This document shows, piece by piece, positions 35,458-43,345 of a stretch of DNA of 64,000 bases. The notes below the pieces were generated by a model. The model was not told the origin of the DNA. It ran no database searches and was given only the letters and a program-made list of their open reading frames with translations. Source of the stretch: Aurantiacibacter odishensis. GTDB taxonomy: Bacteria; Pseudomonadota; Alphaproteobacteria; Sphingomonadales; Sphingomonadaceae. The position numbers and the translations under genes were made by a program. The stretch lies in NCBI RefSeq assembly GCF_003605195.1, contig NZ_QYOS01000019.1, positions 62,001 to 126,000 of the forward strand, written 5' to 3'. Numbering within the stretch: position 1 is the first letter of the stretch; every line of letters begins with the position of its first letter.

Positions 35458-35853
35458 TTATTGCGCGCGGGGCAGTTGCACCAGTTCGGTGCCGTCTTCC
35501 TTGATCACCCGCACGTTGAAGCCGCCGCGGCGTCCGTCGCGCAGGGGATAGTAGCCCACGGTAATCACCTCGCCCGGTGCCAGCGAGCGGCGGTTCCAGC
35601 CGAAGCGGCTCAGCGTGTTGGGCGTCATCCCCTCGAATGACCAGCGCCGATCGCGCGTATCGCGGGCGTAGATGAACGTGTGCGGATTGGTCCACACCCA
35701 GCGCTCCACCGTCATCTGCTCCAGCGTGCTCTCCGCTCCCCACTCGAACATGGCGGTGGAATGGTGCGCCGAGCCGGGCACGGACATGCCTGCAACCACG
35801 GCCAGGGCAGCCCCTGCGGCCAACGCAATGCGGCGGAACGGTTTCGTGGTCAT
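35458..35853 (-). CDS. DUF6152-family exported protein
   Basis: This 131-residue protein has a signal peptide (cleavage after GSA, about residue 29) and then the family beginning HHSTAMFEWG, with the conserved VERWVWTNPHTFIY, SFEGMTPNTLSRFGW and GEVITVGYYPLRDGRRGG segments. It looks like a small periplasmic OB- or beta-barrel-type domain with a conserved N-terminal His pair, which could bind metal; no function is established for this family that I know of. Start: ATG at 35853, with GGAGAGAG 9-10 bases upstream; a GTG at 35862 is an in-frame alternative. It is divergent from the exported unknown protein at 36020; such proteins often occur near each other. Confidence 0.8.
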   Translation of the reverse strand: MTTKPFRRIALAAGAALAVVAGMSVPGSAHHSTAMFEWGAESTLEQMTVERWVWTNPHTFIYARDTRDRRWSFEGMTPNTLSRFGWNRRSLAPGEVITVGYYPLRDGRRGGFNVRVIKEDGTELVQLPRAQ

Positions 35854-36019
35854 GCGTCTCACTCTCTCCGCAAATGGGCAAGCTGTCTGCGCCGCTCGCC
35901 TCTAGTCTGGAAAGATCATGCCAGCAAGAACCGGACAAAATCAACCCGTCGCTTGACTCGTCCCTGTAAAGCACCGCAACCTCGTGCGAAACAGGATCAA
36001 CATGGGTGAGGAAAACCGG

Positions 36020-36838
36020 ATGAAACTCAACGCAGGATTCCTGCGCGCGGCAGCTGTAACCGCGCTGGCGACGCTGGCTGTTCCGGCCGTTGCTGAGGAA
36101 GGCGACTACACGCCCCCGCGCGCGGAGGGTTATGCCGAACTGGCAGATCTGCCCGACTGGACCGGCACCTGGCACCAGGACTGGGCGCGCCTGTTCGGCG
36201 TCACCGTGGCCCCCGTCGTGCTGACGCCCGAGGCGCAGGCTGTGCAGGACGAGTTCGAGGCGCGCTACGCCGAAACCGGGCCGCCGCTGGAAGCCGAAGC
36301 GCGGTGTCTGCCGCCGGGCGTGCCGCTGATCATGAGCGTGGGCGGTATGCCGATCGAAGTGCTCTATTCACCCGGCCGTGTGACAATCCTCACCGAAGCA
36401 TACGGCCAGGCGCGGCGCATCTTCACCGACGGGCGCGCGCTGCCGGACGATCCCGAACCCTTCTTCAACGGCAATTCCGTGGGTCACTGGGAAGGCGACA
36501 CGCTGGTGGTGGAAACCGTGGGCCTGCACGAGATGAACGGCATCGCGCGCGGCATCTACGTGCCGCATTCGGAACAGATGCGGGTGAGCGAGCGGATCTA
36601 CATGCCGGCGGAAGGCGAGCTGGCGGTGGAGATTACCGTCACCGATCCGCCCGTGCTGGCAGAGCCGCACGTGATGCACCTGTTCTACAAGCGGCAGAAC
36701 GAATTCCCGATCCGCGAATACGTGTGCGAGAACAACCGCCTCGTCACCGGGGAGGACGGCGCGAACATCGATCTGGGTCTGGATGACGAGGGCGATCCCT
36801 TCGGCCCGCCGTTTACGGAGAACTCTACGGAGGATTGA
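36020..36838 (+). CDS. Exported conserved protein of unknown function (DUF6152 partner type)
   Basis: This 272-residue protein has a signal peptide (cleavage after AVA, about residue 25) and no membrane segments. A central block reads VEVLYSPGRVTILTEAYG-like (IEVLYSPGRVTILTEAYGQ), RRIFTDGRALPDDPEPFFNG and SVGHWEGDTLVVETVGL, a pattern I recognise from uncharacterised periplasmic proteins that co-occur with DUF6152. A single Cys pair (EARCLPPGVP, REYVCENNR) may form a disulfide. I chose the ATG at 36020 because GAGGA lies 8-9 bases upstream and the signal peptide then begins MKLNAGFL; ATGs at 35984 and 36002 are in frame but add a poor N terminus. Function is unknown. Confidence 0.75.
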   Translation: MKLNAGFLRAAAVTALATLAVPAVAEEGDYTPPRAEGYAELADLPDWTGTWHQDWARLFGVTVAPVVLTPEAQAVQDEFEARYAETGPPLEAEARCLPPGVPLIMSVGGMPIEVLYSPGRVTILTEAYGQARRIFTDGRALPDDPEPFFNGNSVGHWEGDTLVVETVGLHEMNGIARGIYVPHSEQMRVSERIYMPAEGELAVEITVTDPPVLAEPHVMHLFYKRQNEFPIREYVCENNRLVTGEDGANIDLGLDDEGDPFGPPFTENSTED

Positions 36839-36902
36839 GCGCGGCTTTTTGCGTGCGGATCGCTAAGAGATTGGCAACCTACGCGGCGCTATCGCGCATG
36901 GC

Positions 36903-37298
36903 ATGAATGCACCCTCGGTCAATTTCGGCAATTCCCATTCCCGCTCCACCCTCAATGCCAGCAGCACGTCGATGCGCTGGGCCGCTCTTGGCGAGGCGGG
37001 ACAGGTGGTGGCCATGCTGGCCGGGCTGGAACCGGAGCGGCCGAGCAAGGAGATTCGCAACTTCCCGGCCCTCATCCGCGATGCAGAGAAATGGCGGCGC
37101 GACCTTGTCGACAACGGCTGCGCCGATCTCGCCGCGGTGATGGAGCCGGGAATTACCGCGCTGCTTTCGGTGAATGCGCGCGGGGCCAACTGCAAGCCTG
37201 CCGCTCTCGCCCTGTGGCGCGAATTCGTGATGGCGCGCTCCGCCCTGCTGGCGCTGCTTCCTCCCACTGGCGAGTACGGCCCGCGGCGCAGCGCGTGA
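36903..37298 (+). CDS. Conserved hypothetical protein, 131 residues
   Basis: I do not recognise a named family. The protein is cytoplasmic-looking and helical, with a polar Ser/Asn-rich first 25 residues and then WAALGEAGQVVAMLAGLEPE, FPALIRDAEKWRRDLVDNG and LALWREFVMARSALLALLPP. Codon use and base composition match the neighbours, and the frame is free of stops with GC-rich third positions, which supports coding. It precedes mmcB by 58 bases, but the SOS box between them suggests a separate promoter for mmcB. There is no clear Shine-Dalgarno; the ATG lies directly after GCATGGC. A role cannot be inferred. Confidence 0.6.
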   Translation: MNAPSVNFGNSHSRSTLNASSTSMRWAALGEAGQVVAMLAGLEPERPSKEIRNFPALIRDAEKWRRDLVDNGCADLAAVMEPGITALLSVNARGANCKPAALALWREFVMARSALLALLPPTGEYGPRRSA

Positions 37299-37329
37299 GC
37301 GGAAAAGAGAATCGGCACGACTTGACCGT

Positions 37330-37344
37330 GTTCGCTTTTCGTTC
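37330..37344 (+). promoter_or_regulatory. LexA (SOS) box of the alphaproteobacterial type
   Basis: GTTC-N7-GTTC is exact (GTTC GCTTTTC GTTC), 12 bases before the mmcB ATG. This is the known consensus for LexA operators in alphaproteobacteria. A TTGACC at 37323-37328 just upstream may be the -35 element, so bound LexA would block the promoter. Confidence 0.85.
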
Positions 37345-37356
37345 CAGTTTCGGAAT

Positions 37357-37896
37357 ATGGCCGATTCGCTGATCCAACCCTCCGCACACGTCCTTGCAAG
37401 TGCCTCGCACGATGCGGGCGACGATCCCTTCACCCTGCGCTCGCGGGCCGTGTGCCGCGGCATTTCCCGCCTGTTCGCGCGCAACAACGTATGGGCCCTG
37501 CCCGAAATGCCGCTGCGCAATGGCAGGCGTGCAGACCTTATGGGCATCGATGCCAAGGGCAAGATCGTGATCGTCGAGGTGAAGACCGCACGCGGAGACC
37601 TGATGGGCGATGGCAAGTGGCCGGACTACCTCGATTTCTGCGACCGATTCTACTGGGGCTTGCCGCCGGAGCTTGACCGTGCCTGCCTCGACGGGCCGGA
37701 TTTCCGCCCGGAATGCTGCGGCGTGATCGTGGCCGACGAATACGATGCCGAAATCGTGCGCCCTGCCCCCAGCCATCCTCTCGCCGCGGCGCGTCGCCGG
37801 GTGGAAGTGGAGCGATTGTCACGCACGGCGCTGCGCCGCCTGCAAGTGGCGGCGGACCCGCATTGCAACACCTGGGGCGCGGAACTGGCGGGTTGA
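37357..37896 (+). CDS. mmcB: MmcB-family DNA repair protein
   Basis: This 179-residue protein matches MmcB, an SOS-induced mitomycin C resistance protein described in Caulobacter. The fold is PD-(D/E)XK nuclease-like: RRADLMGIDAKGKIVIVEVK supplies the Asp and the E-x-K pair, followed by GDGKWPDYLDFCDRFYWGLPP. N-terminal FTLRSRAVCRGISRLFARNN and C-terminal LSRTALRRLQVAADPHCN are family-like. An exact GTTC-N7-GTTC LexA box lies just upstream. There is no clear Shine-Dalgarno between the box and the ATG, so the message may be nearly leaderless. It should act in DNA damage repair; biochemical activity is not established. Confidence 0.9.
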   Translation: MADSLIQPSAHVLASASHDAGDDPFTLRSRAVCRGISRLFARNNVWALPEMPLRNGRRADLMGIDAKGKIVIVEVKTARGDLMGDGKWPDYLDFCDRFYWGLPPELDRACLDGPDFRPECCGVIVADEYDAEIVRPAPSHPLAAARRRVEVERLSRTALRRLQVAADPHCNTWGAELAG

Positions 37897-37967
37897 GCCG
37901 CGACTTTCGCGAACCATGCAGCAGGTAATGGAATAATTACGCGGCTTGCGCCATAAGCCTTGCGCCA

Positions 37968-38693
37968 ATGCTTCTCGCGATCATCCTTTCGGCCCTTGTC
38001 ATGACGGCCATCGTCGCCGTGCGCTACCTGCTCACTAGCGGGGGCTTCGCACTTGCGACGCGCGCCGTGCGTCCGGGCCTGTACAACGGGCTGAACCCGC
38101 AGATCCGCAAGGAAATCGGCTGGTCGATGGTGTCGGCGGCGATCTACGGCATACCCGCAGGCGTGGTGGCCTGGGGCTGGCAGGAACTGGGCTGGACGCG
38201 CATCTATACCGATCTGGCGGCCTATCCGCTGTGGTACCTGCCGCTCTCGCTGTTCCTTTACCTGTTCGCGCACGACACTTGGTTCTACTGGACCCACCGC
38301 TGGATGCACGAACCAAAATGGTTCCGCATCGCCCATGCCGTGCACCACGCCAGCCGCCCGCCGACGGCATGGGCGGCGATGAGCTTCCACCCGATCGAGG
38401 CAATCACAGGCGCGGTGGTGATACCGTTCCTGGTGTTCTTCATACCCGTGCACGTCGGTGTGCTGGGCCTGGTGCTGGGGATCATGACAGTGATGGGGGT
38501 CACCAATCACATGGGCTGGGAAATGTTTCCGAAATGGCTTGTTCATTCCCGCGCAGGGAATTGGGTGATAACAGCCAGCCATCACCAGCGGCACCATGAC
38601 GAGTACCGCTGCAACTATGGCCTCTATTTCAGGTTCTGGGATCGCTTGTGCAAAACGGATCGCGGGCTGGCAAAGCCCTCCTCGCCCTCTTGA
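37968..38693 (+). CDS. Sterol desaturase / fatty acid hydroxylase family membrane enzyme
   Basis: This 241-residue integral membrane di-iron enzyme has the three histidine clusters of the fatty acid hydroxylase superfamily: HDTWFYWTHRWMH (HxxxxxxH then HRWMH), HAVHHASRP (HxxHH) and HHQRHHDEYRCNYG (HHxxHH), plus FHPIE and NHMGWEMFP. Four or so hydrophobic segments flank these. Such enzymes hydroxylate or desaturate lipids, sterols or carotenoids; the presence of NYGLYFRFWDRL suggests the sterol-desaturase subgroup. Its last 46 bases overlap the start of the next gene, which is in another frame. Substrate is unknown, with membrane lipids, hopanoids or carotenoids possible. Confidence 0.88.
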   Translation: MLLAIILSALVMTAIVAVRYLLTSGGFALATRAVRPGLYNGLNPQIRKEIGWSMVSAAIYGIPAGVVAWGWQELGWTRIYTDLAAYPLWYLPLSLFLYLFAHDTWFYWTHRWMHEPKWFRIAHAVHHASRPPTAWAAMSFHPIEAITGAVVIPFLVFFIPVHVGVLGLVLGIMTVMGVTNHMGWEMFPKWLVHSRAGNWVITASHHQRHHDEYRCNYGLYFRFWDRLCKTDRGLAKPSSPS

Positions 38694-39118
38694 CCGCCGC
38701 CCTGCTGGGCGCGCCCGCCGCGCAGCTTTCGGCTGAGCCTTCGGGCACGCAGGTGGTGATCGAAGTCGCCAACCTGCGCAATGCCGATGGCGTGGTGCGC
38801 GCCTGCATGACTCGCGATTCGCAGCGTTTCCCGCGCTGCCAGAATGCGGCGCAGGGCTATCGCACGGTGGTGCCCGCCGGGCAGGCCGCCACCCTTCGCT
38901 TCACCAACGTGCAGCCAGGCACCTATGCCATCGCGCTGCTGCATGACGAGAACGACAACGGCAAGGCGGACAGGGTGCTGGGCATGATGCCGCGCGAGGG
39001 CTTCGGATTCTCGAACGATGCGCCCGTCAGCATGGGCCCGCCGTCGTTCGGCGATGCCGCCATCCAGGTGGGCGCGCGCGAAATGCACCAGACCATCCGC
39101 ATGCGCTACATGCTGTAA
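38648..39118 (+). CDS. DUF2141-type exported protein (copy 2)
   Basis: This 156-residue protein has a Sec signal (cleavage after LSA, about residue 29) and one DUF2141 domain: VVIEVANLRNADGVVRACM, NVQPGTYAIALLHDENDNGK and the closing TIRMRYML. It starts at GTG 38648, inside the desaturase gene, overlapping it by 46 bases; the ribosome binding site is weak (TGGGA), so translation may depend on the upstream gene. Two cysteines (RACM, PRCQ) could pair. It is a paralogue of the protein at 14836, and the pairing with a sterol-desaturase-like enzyme hints at an envelope-lipid role, which is speculative. Confidence 0.8.
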   Translation: MQNGSRAGKALLALLTAALLGAPAAQLSAEPSGTQVVIEVANLRNADGVVRACMTRDSQRFPRCQNAAQGYRTVVPAGQAATLRFTNVQPGTYAIALLHDENDNGKADRVLGMMPREGFGFSNDAPVSMGPPSFGDAAIQVGAREMHQTIRMRYML

Positions 39119-39256
39119 AGGCTGGCAGATTTTCTCCGGGCAGACTCGTTTTTCCGCGTCCCGGCCCTGAAAAGCCCGGCACAACTTCACACAATTTTTA
39201 CCAAAAATGGCCAAAGGTGTCTTTGTCACAAGGACACATGAAAAGGCGATTTTGGC

Positions 39257-40624
39257 ATGGATACTTTGCGCGGCAACTTCGAAGCGCTCGACACGGCAGA
39301 CCTGGGCCCCGGCCTCGATGCCATGGATTACGAGCACGACGACGCGGTGGATAACACCCCGCCGCCTGCCATCGGCACGGACGAGCGCCGGATGCAGGTG
39401 CGCGCCTACAATTTCTGGGCCAGCCTGCTCGACAATCGCAATTTCCCCGCCATCGACGATCTCGATCCCGAGGCCCTGCCCGACTTCGGCCCCAACTCGG
39501 TGCTGCTGGATTTCTCGCGCGGGCTGGAAAACCCTGAAGTCGCCTATCTCGGTGCCGGGCTGGCGCAGGAATGCGACAGCAACTCCGCCGAGATCAACCA
39601 GCTTTCCGACGTGCCTGCGCGCTCGCTGCTGAGCCGCATCACCGACCATTACATGCAGATCATCGCCAACCAGGCGCCGATCGGGTTCGAGGCCGAATTC
39701 GTCAACCAGCGCGGGGCGACGATCCTCTATCGCGGCATCCTGCTGCCGTTTTCCAGCGACGATGAGACGATCGATTTCATCTACGGCGTCATCAACTGGA
39801 AAGAGATGGCGAGCAACGAGATATCGGACGAACTGGTGCTGGAAATGGGCCAGGCGCTGGACCACGAGGACGACGACGATCCCTGGGAAACCGGGGCACG
39901 TCGCCCGGCGGCGGACGAAATGGTCGACTGGGCCGATGGCCCGGCAAGCCTGGACCTTGCCGCAGGCGACATCGCCGAACCTGAAGTCGCCCCTTCCGTC
40001 ATGCTCGACCCCGCGCAAATGGAGCTGGCCGACTGGCTGGCCGCCGCGCGCGAAATGGCGCACACCGCGCAGAGCAGCGAGGAGCGTACCCGCACCTCGC
40101 TCTACGAAGCGGTCAGCCGCGCCTACGATTTCGCCATCGCCGCTCTCGATGCACCGGCCGACTTTACAGAGCTGCTGCGCGATTCGGGCCTGACCATGCA
40201 GGAGCGTGCGCCGATGACCCCAGTGGTGAAGCTGGTCTTCGGCGTCGATTACGACAAGACGCGCCTCACCGAATATGCCGCCGTGCTGAGTTGGGCTAAG
40301 CGCACAGGCGTGGAGCGCGGCGCGCTGGCCGAACACCTGAAGACTGCCGAGGGCGGCCTCAAGGGCATCATCGCGGCAGAGCGCGCATACCGCCGCGAAC
40401 AGGACGGCAAGCCCGTCGCCCCCAAGGCGAAGGGGCCTAAGAAGTCCGTCGTGCGCAAGCTGCGCGCCATGGAACCGCGCCGGTTCGAATCGCTGGCGGG
40501 CGAAGGCGAGGAATTCGGGCTGGTAATGATCCGCCGCACCGAAGATGGCGACGTGGTGATGCTGGGCGAAGTGCCCGCCAACGCCGCGCTTATCGAAAAG
40601 GCTGCGCGCGGCCTCTTCGACTGA
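39257..40624 (+). CDS. PAS_5-domain-like protein with long acidic linker
   Basis: This 455-residue soluble protein begins with a region like the PAS_5 family (about residues 45-185: QVRAYNFWASLLDNRNFPAI, DDLDPEALPDFGPNSVLLDF, then YRGILLPFSSDDETIDFIYG). Next comes a very acidic, Pro/Ala-rich linker (about 200-260, including DHEDDDDPWE). A helical C-terminal part (265-455) contains PVVKLVFGVDYDKTRLTEYA, then a basic stretch KAKGPKKSVVRKLRAMEPRR and a small final domain FGLVMIRRTEDGDVVMLGEV. No kinase, cyclase or DNA-binding output domain was recognised. It may be a sensory adaptor; PAS_5 proteins occur widely in alphaproteobacteria without clear function. AAAAGG lies 10 bases before the ATG. 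Confidence 0.65.
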   Translation: MDTLRGNFEALDTADLGPGLDAMDYEHDDAVDNTPPPAIGTDERRMQVRAYNFWASLLDNRNFPAIDDLDPEALPDFGPNSVLLDFSRGLENPEVAYLGAGLAQECDSNSAEINQLSDVPARSLLSRITDHYMQIIANQAPIGFEAEFVNQRGATILYRGILLPFSSDDETIDFIYGVINWKEMASNEISDELVLEMGQALDHEDDDDPWETGARRPAADEMVDWADGPASLDLAAGDIAEPEVAPSVMLDPAQMELADWLAAAREMAHTAQSSEERTRTSLYEAVSRAYDFAIAALDAPADFTELLRDSGLTMQERAPMTPVVKLVFGVDYDKTRLTEYAAVLSWAKRTGVERGALAEHLKTAEGGLKGIIAAERAYRREQDGKPVAPKAKGPKKSVVRKLRAMEPRRFESLAGEGEEFGLVMIRRTEDGDVVMLGEVPANAALIEKAARGLFD

Positions 40625-40681
40625 CGGGTTCTTCCTGCCGCGAGGCGGAACCGACAGGCCGACATCAAGGTTGGGAAAGGC

Positions 40682-41824
40682 ATGCCTCTTTTCCCGACCC
40701 GGCCGCTCCGCATCCAGCCCTATTTCGGCCACCGCAGCCGCTCCCGCCTCGTCCTGTCCGCTCGCGCGCTGCGGGTGAAGGAAGCCAATTTCGACAGGCA
40801 GAGCACGCTTGGCGCGATCGGTACCATGCTCGGCCAGTTCATCAGCCACGAGGTGGCGGGCGTGGCCGTGACGCTGGTGGTCCACGGCAAGGACGGCCCC
40901 ATCCTCTCGCACGAGATGCAAAGCGACGAGGAAGGATTCGTCCATTTCGACGTTCCGCTGGAGCCGGAGTGGGACCTGCCCGAACACCCGGCATGGGAAG
41001 TGGTGCACCTGCACTGGAACGCGCCAGACGGCGTGCAGGAGGTGGAGGCGCATGTGCTGGCGCCCGGCTGCGACGGCAGGCTGGCCGTCATCTCCGACAT
41101 CGACGATACCATCATAGAGACCGGCATTACCGGCGGCATCGGCTCCGTCGCGCGCAACTGGGACCGCGTGTTCGCGCAGATGCCCGGCCAGCGCACCGTG
41201 GTGCCCGGCGCGGCCACCTTCTACAGCGAACTGGGCGGCGCTGGCGATAGCGGCAAAGCGGACAAGCCCAGCGAAACCCTCGTCGCCACGCGGCGGCCGT
41301 TCTTCTACGTGTCGTCCAGCCCGTGGAACCTGTTCACCTACCTCGTCGCGTTCCAACAGATGCGCGGCCTGCCACTGGGGCCGATCAAGCTGCGCGACTG
41401 GGGCCTCAACCGGCAGACGTTCGGCAAGTCCAGCCACGGCAGCCACAAGGTCGAGGCGATCGCCGGTATCCTGAAGATGTATCCCGACATGCATTTCGCG
41501 CTGATCGGCGACGATACCCAGGGCGACCTGCCCGCTTTCGCCAATGCGGCAGAGGCGTTCCCCGGTCAGATCGCCGCCGTCTTCATGCGCACTGTATCGA
41601 GCGAGGGGCTCTCCACGAAGGAGCAGGACGCCATCGACGCGATCCGCGCGGCGCAGATCCCGCTGTGGATGGGCGAGGATTACGAGACCGGGCTGGAGTT
41701 CCTATCCGCCAACGGCTTCACCCCCAGCGGCGAGACACAGCAGATCGTCAAGACGGTCGACCGTGTGCCCGAAGCGGACGAAGGCACGGCAGCCGCGAAT
41801 GCCGAAGGGCAGACGAGCGCCTAA
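40682..41824 (+). CDS. App1-family phosphatidate phosphatase (DUF2183)
   Basis: This 380-residue protein has the App1/DUF2183 catalytic domain. The HAD-like motif is DIDDTII (Asp139-x-Asp141-x-Thr143, in VISDIDDTIIETG), followed by the conserved FFYVSSSPWNLF, LRDWGLNRQTFGKSSHGSHK and ALIGDDTQGD segments. Yeast App1 is a Mg-dependent phosphatidate phosphatase producing diacylglycerol. The bacterial form has no signal peptide or membrane segment, suggesting a peripheral cytoplasmic enzyme. An N-terminal beta-rich region (about 15-130) precedes the catalytic part. The C-terminal tail is Ala/Glu-rich. Its reaction is the reverse of the diacylglycerol kinase at 16223, but the genes are distant. 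Confidence 0.88.
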   Translation: MPLFPTRPLRIQPYFGHRSRSRLVLSARALRVKEANFDRQSTLGAIGTMLGQFISHEVAGVAVTLVVHGKDGPILSHEMQSDEEGFVHFDVPLEPEWDLPEHPAWEVVHLHWNAPDGVQEVEAHVLAPGCDGRLAVISDIDDTIIETGITGGIGSVARNWDRVFAQMPGQRTVVPGAATFYSELGGAGDSGKADKPSETLVATRRPFFYVSSSPWNLFTYLVAFQQMRGLPLGPIKLRDWGLNRQTFGKSSHGSHKVEAIAGILKMYPDMHFALIGDDTQGDLPAFANAAEAFPGQIAAVFMRTVSSEGLSTKEQDAIDAIRAAQIPLWMGEDYETGLEFLSANGFTPSGETQQIVKTVDRVPEADEGTAAANAEGQTSA

Positions 41825-41870
41825 ATCTTCAGTTCCGGTTCATGGCGCAAGCCGCTAGGCTGCGGCCCTC

Positions 41871-43334
41871 ATGGCCACGATAAAAACCCTCGCCACCCGC
41901 CTGCTTGCCCTGCTGGCCGCGATCGCCGTCACCGTGCAGCCCGCTGCTGCGCAAAGCCTCTCCATCCTGCGCGATGCCGAGACGGAGCAGCTCTTGCAGG
42001 ACATGGTCGATCCGCTGGCCGAGGCCGCCGGGCTGGGCGAAGGCGCGGTGGAAGTGGTGCTGATCAACGACAATTCGATCAATGCCTTCGTCGCCGGCGG
42101 GCAGCGCATCTTCGTGCATTCCGGCCTCATCAACGCCGCCGACAGCGCCAACGAGGTGCAGGGCGTGCTGGCGCACGAGTTGGGCCACATCACCGGCGGC
42201 CATATCAACCGTTTCTCCGAAGGCGCGGGTAATGCAACGCGCATCACCCTGCTTTCAGCGCTGCTGGCCGTCGGTGCGGCACTGGCTGGCGGCGGCGAAG
42301 CGGCGATGGGCGTGCTGGGCGCGGGGCAACAGGCCGCGATGGGTAGTTTCCTCGCCTTCAGCCGCGTGCAGGAAGCCAGCGCCGATGCTGCGAGCGTGGA
42401 ATACATCGAATGCGCCGGAATCGACGGCGCGGGGCTGATCACGTTCTTCGGCAAGTTGCAGAACATGGAATACCGCCGCCACATCCCGCAGGACGAGAGC
42501 GCAGGCTATTCGCGCACCCACCCGCTGACGGGCGACCGCATCGCCCGGCTGACGGATGCCATTAACAACGGGTCGGGCGGACCTGAGGCCGATCTCTACG
42601 CCGAAGTGCAGGAAGCGCCGTCCGTACAGGGAGGGCAGACGATTGCGCGGGATCCCGGCATCTGCGCCACCGCTCCCGTCGACACGACCGTGTTGGAAGA
42701 GCGGTTCCAGCGGGTGAAGGCCAAGCTTTACGGCTATCTCGCCCCACCAGAGCGCACGCTGAACAACTACCCTGCCTACATGACCGGCGCACCTGCCCGT
42801 TATGCCCGCGCCTATGCCTACCACCAGCAGGCCAAGGTGGACGAGGCGCTGGCGGAAGTGGACGCGCTGATCGCGATGGACCCGCAAGACCCCTATTTCC
42901 TCGAATTGAAGGGGCAGATCCTGCTCGAATCGGGCCGGGTGGAGGATGCCCTTCCCCCGCTGCGCGAGGCAACGCGTCTTACCGGGTCCAACCCGCTGAT
43001 TGCCGGGAGTCTGGGCCATGCGCTGATCGCCACGGAAAACCCTGCCAATCTCGACGAGGCGGAAAGCGTGCTGCGCGCTGCCGTGGGGCGCGACCACGAG
43101 AACCCCTTCGCCTGGTATCAGCTTGGCGTGGTCTACGGCCAGCGCGGGGATACGCCGCGCGCCCGTCTCGCCAGTGCGGAACAGCAGGTGATGCAGGGCA
43201 ATTTCCAGGGTGCGCTGGTGAATGCGCAAGCGGCGGAAAGCAACCTGCCCGTCGGCTCGCCTGACTGGATTCGCGCGCAGGACGTGGCGCTGCAGGCGCG
43301 CGGACTGCTTGAACGCCAGCGGGATCGACAGTAA
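41871..43334 (+). CDS. M48-family periplasmic metalloprotease with TPR repeats (BepA-like)
   Basis: This 487-residue protease has a signal peptide (cleavage after AAA, about residue 27), the zinc motif HELGHITGGH (HExxH at 102-106) and the third ligand region EASADAASVEYIECAG. A hydrophobic, Gly/Ala-rich stretch sits between them (LLSALLAVGAALAGGG). Residues about 290-480 form TPR-like helices (RYARAYAYHQQAKVDEALAE, YFLELKGQILLESGRVEDAL and others). BepA-type proteins oversee outer-membrane protein assembly and LPS transport. It is followed by a ScsC/DsbA-like gene after 11 bases, so they are likely co-transcribed and both act in envelope protein quality control; that link is inferred. Confidence 0.92.
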   Translation: MATIKTLATRLLALLAAIAVTVQPAAAQSLSILRDAETEQLLQDMVDPLAEAAGLGEGAVEVVLINDNSINAFVAGGQRIFVHSGLINAADSANEVQGVLAHELGHITGGHINRFSEGAGNATRITLLSALLAVGAALAGGGEAAMGVLGAGQQAAMGSFLAFSRVQEASADAASVEYIECAGIDGAGLITFFGKLQNMEYRRHIPQDESAGYSRTHPLTGDRIARLTDAINNGSGGPEADLYAEVQEAPSVQGGQTIARDPGICATAPVDTTVLEERFQRVKAKLYGYLAPPERTLNNYPAYMTGAPARYARAYAYHQQAKVDEALAEVDALIAMDPQDPYFLELKGQILLESGRVEDALPPLREATRLTGSNPLIAGSLGHALIATENPANLDEAESVLRAAVGRDHENPFAWYQLGVVYGQRGDTPRARLASAEQQVMQGNFQGALVNAQAAESNLPVGSPDWIRAQDVALQARGLLERQRDRQ

Positions 43335-43345
43335 CCCCTTCCGCC

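Noticed and set aside
39190-39250. Possible regulatory hairpin around GTGTCTTTGTCACAAGGACAC before the PAS_5-like gene
   Set aside because: Stem is only 5 bp with a long loop, so it is not convincing.
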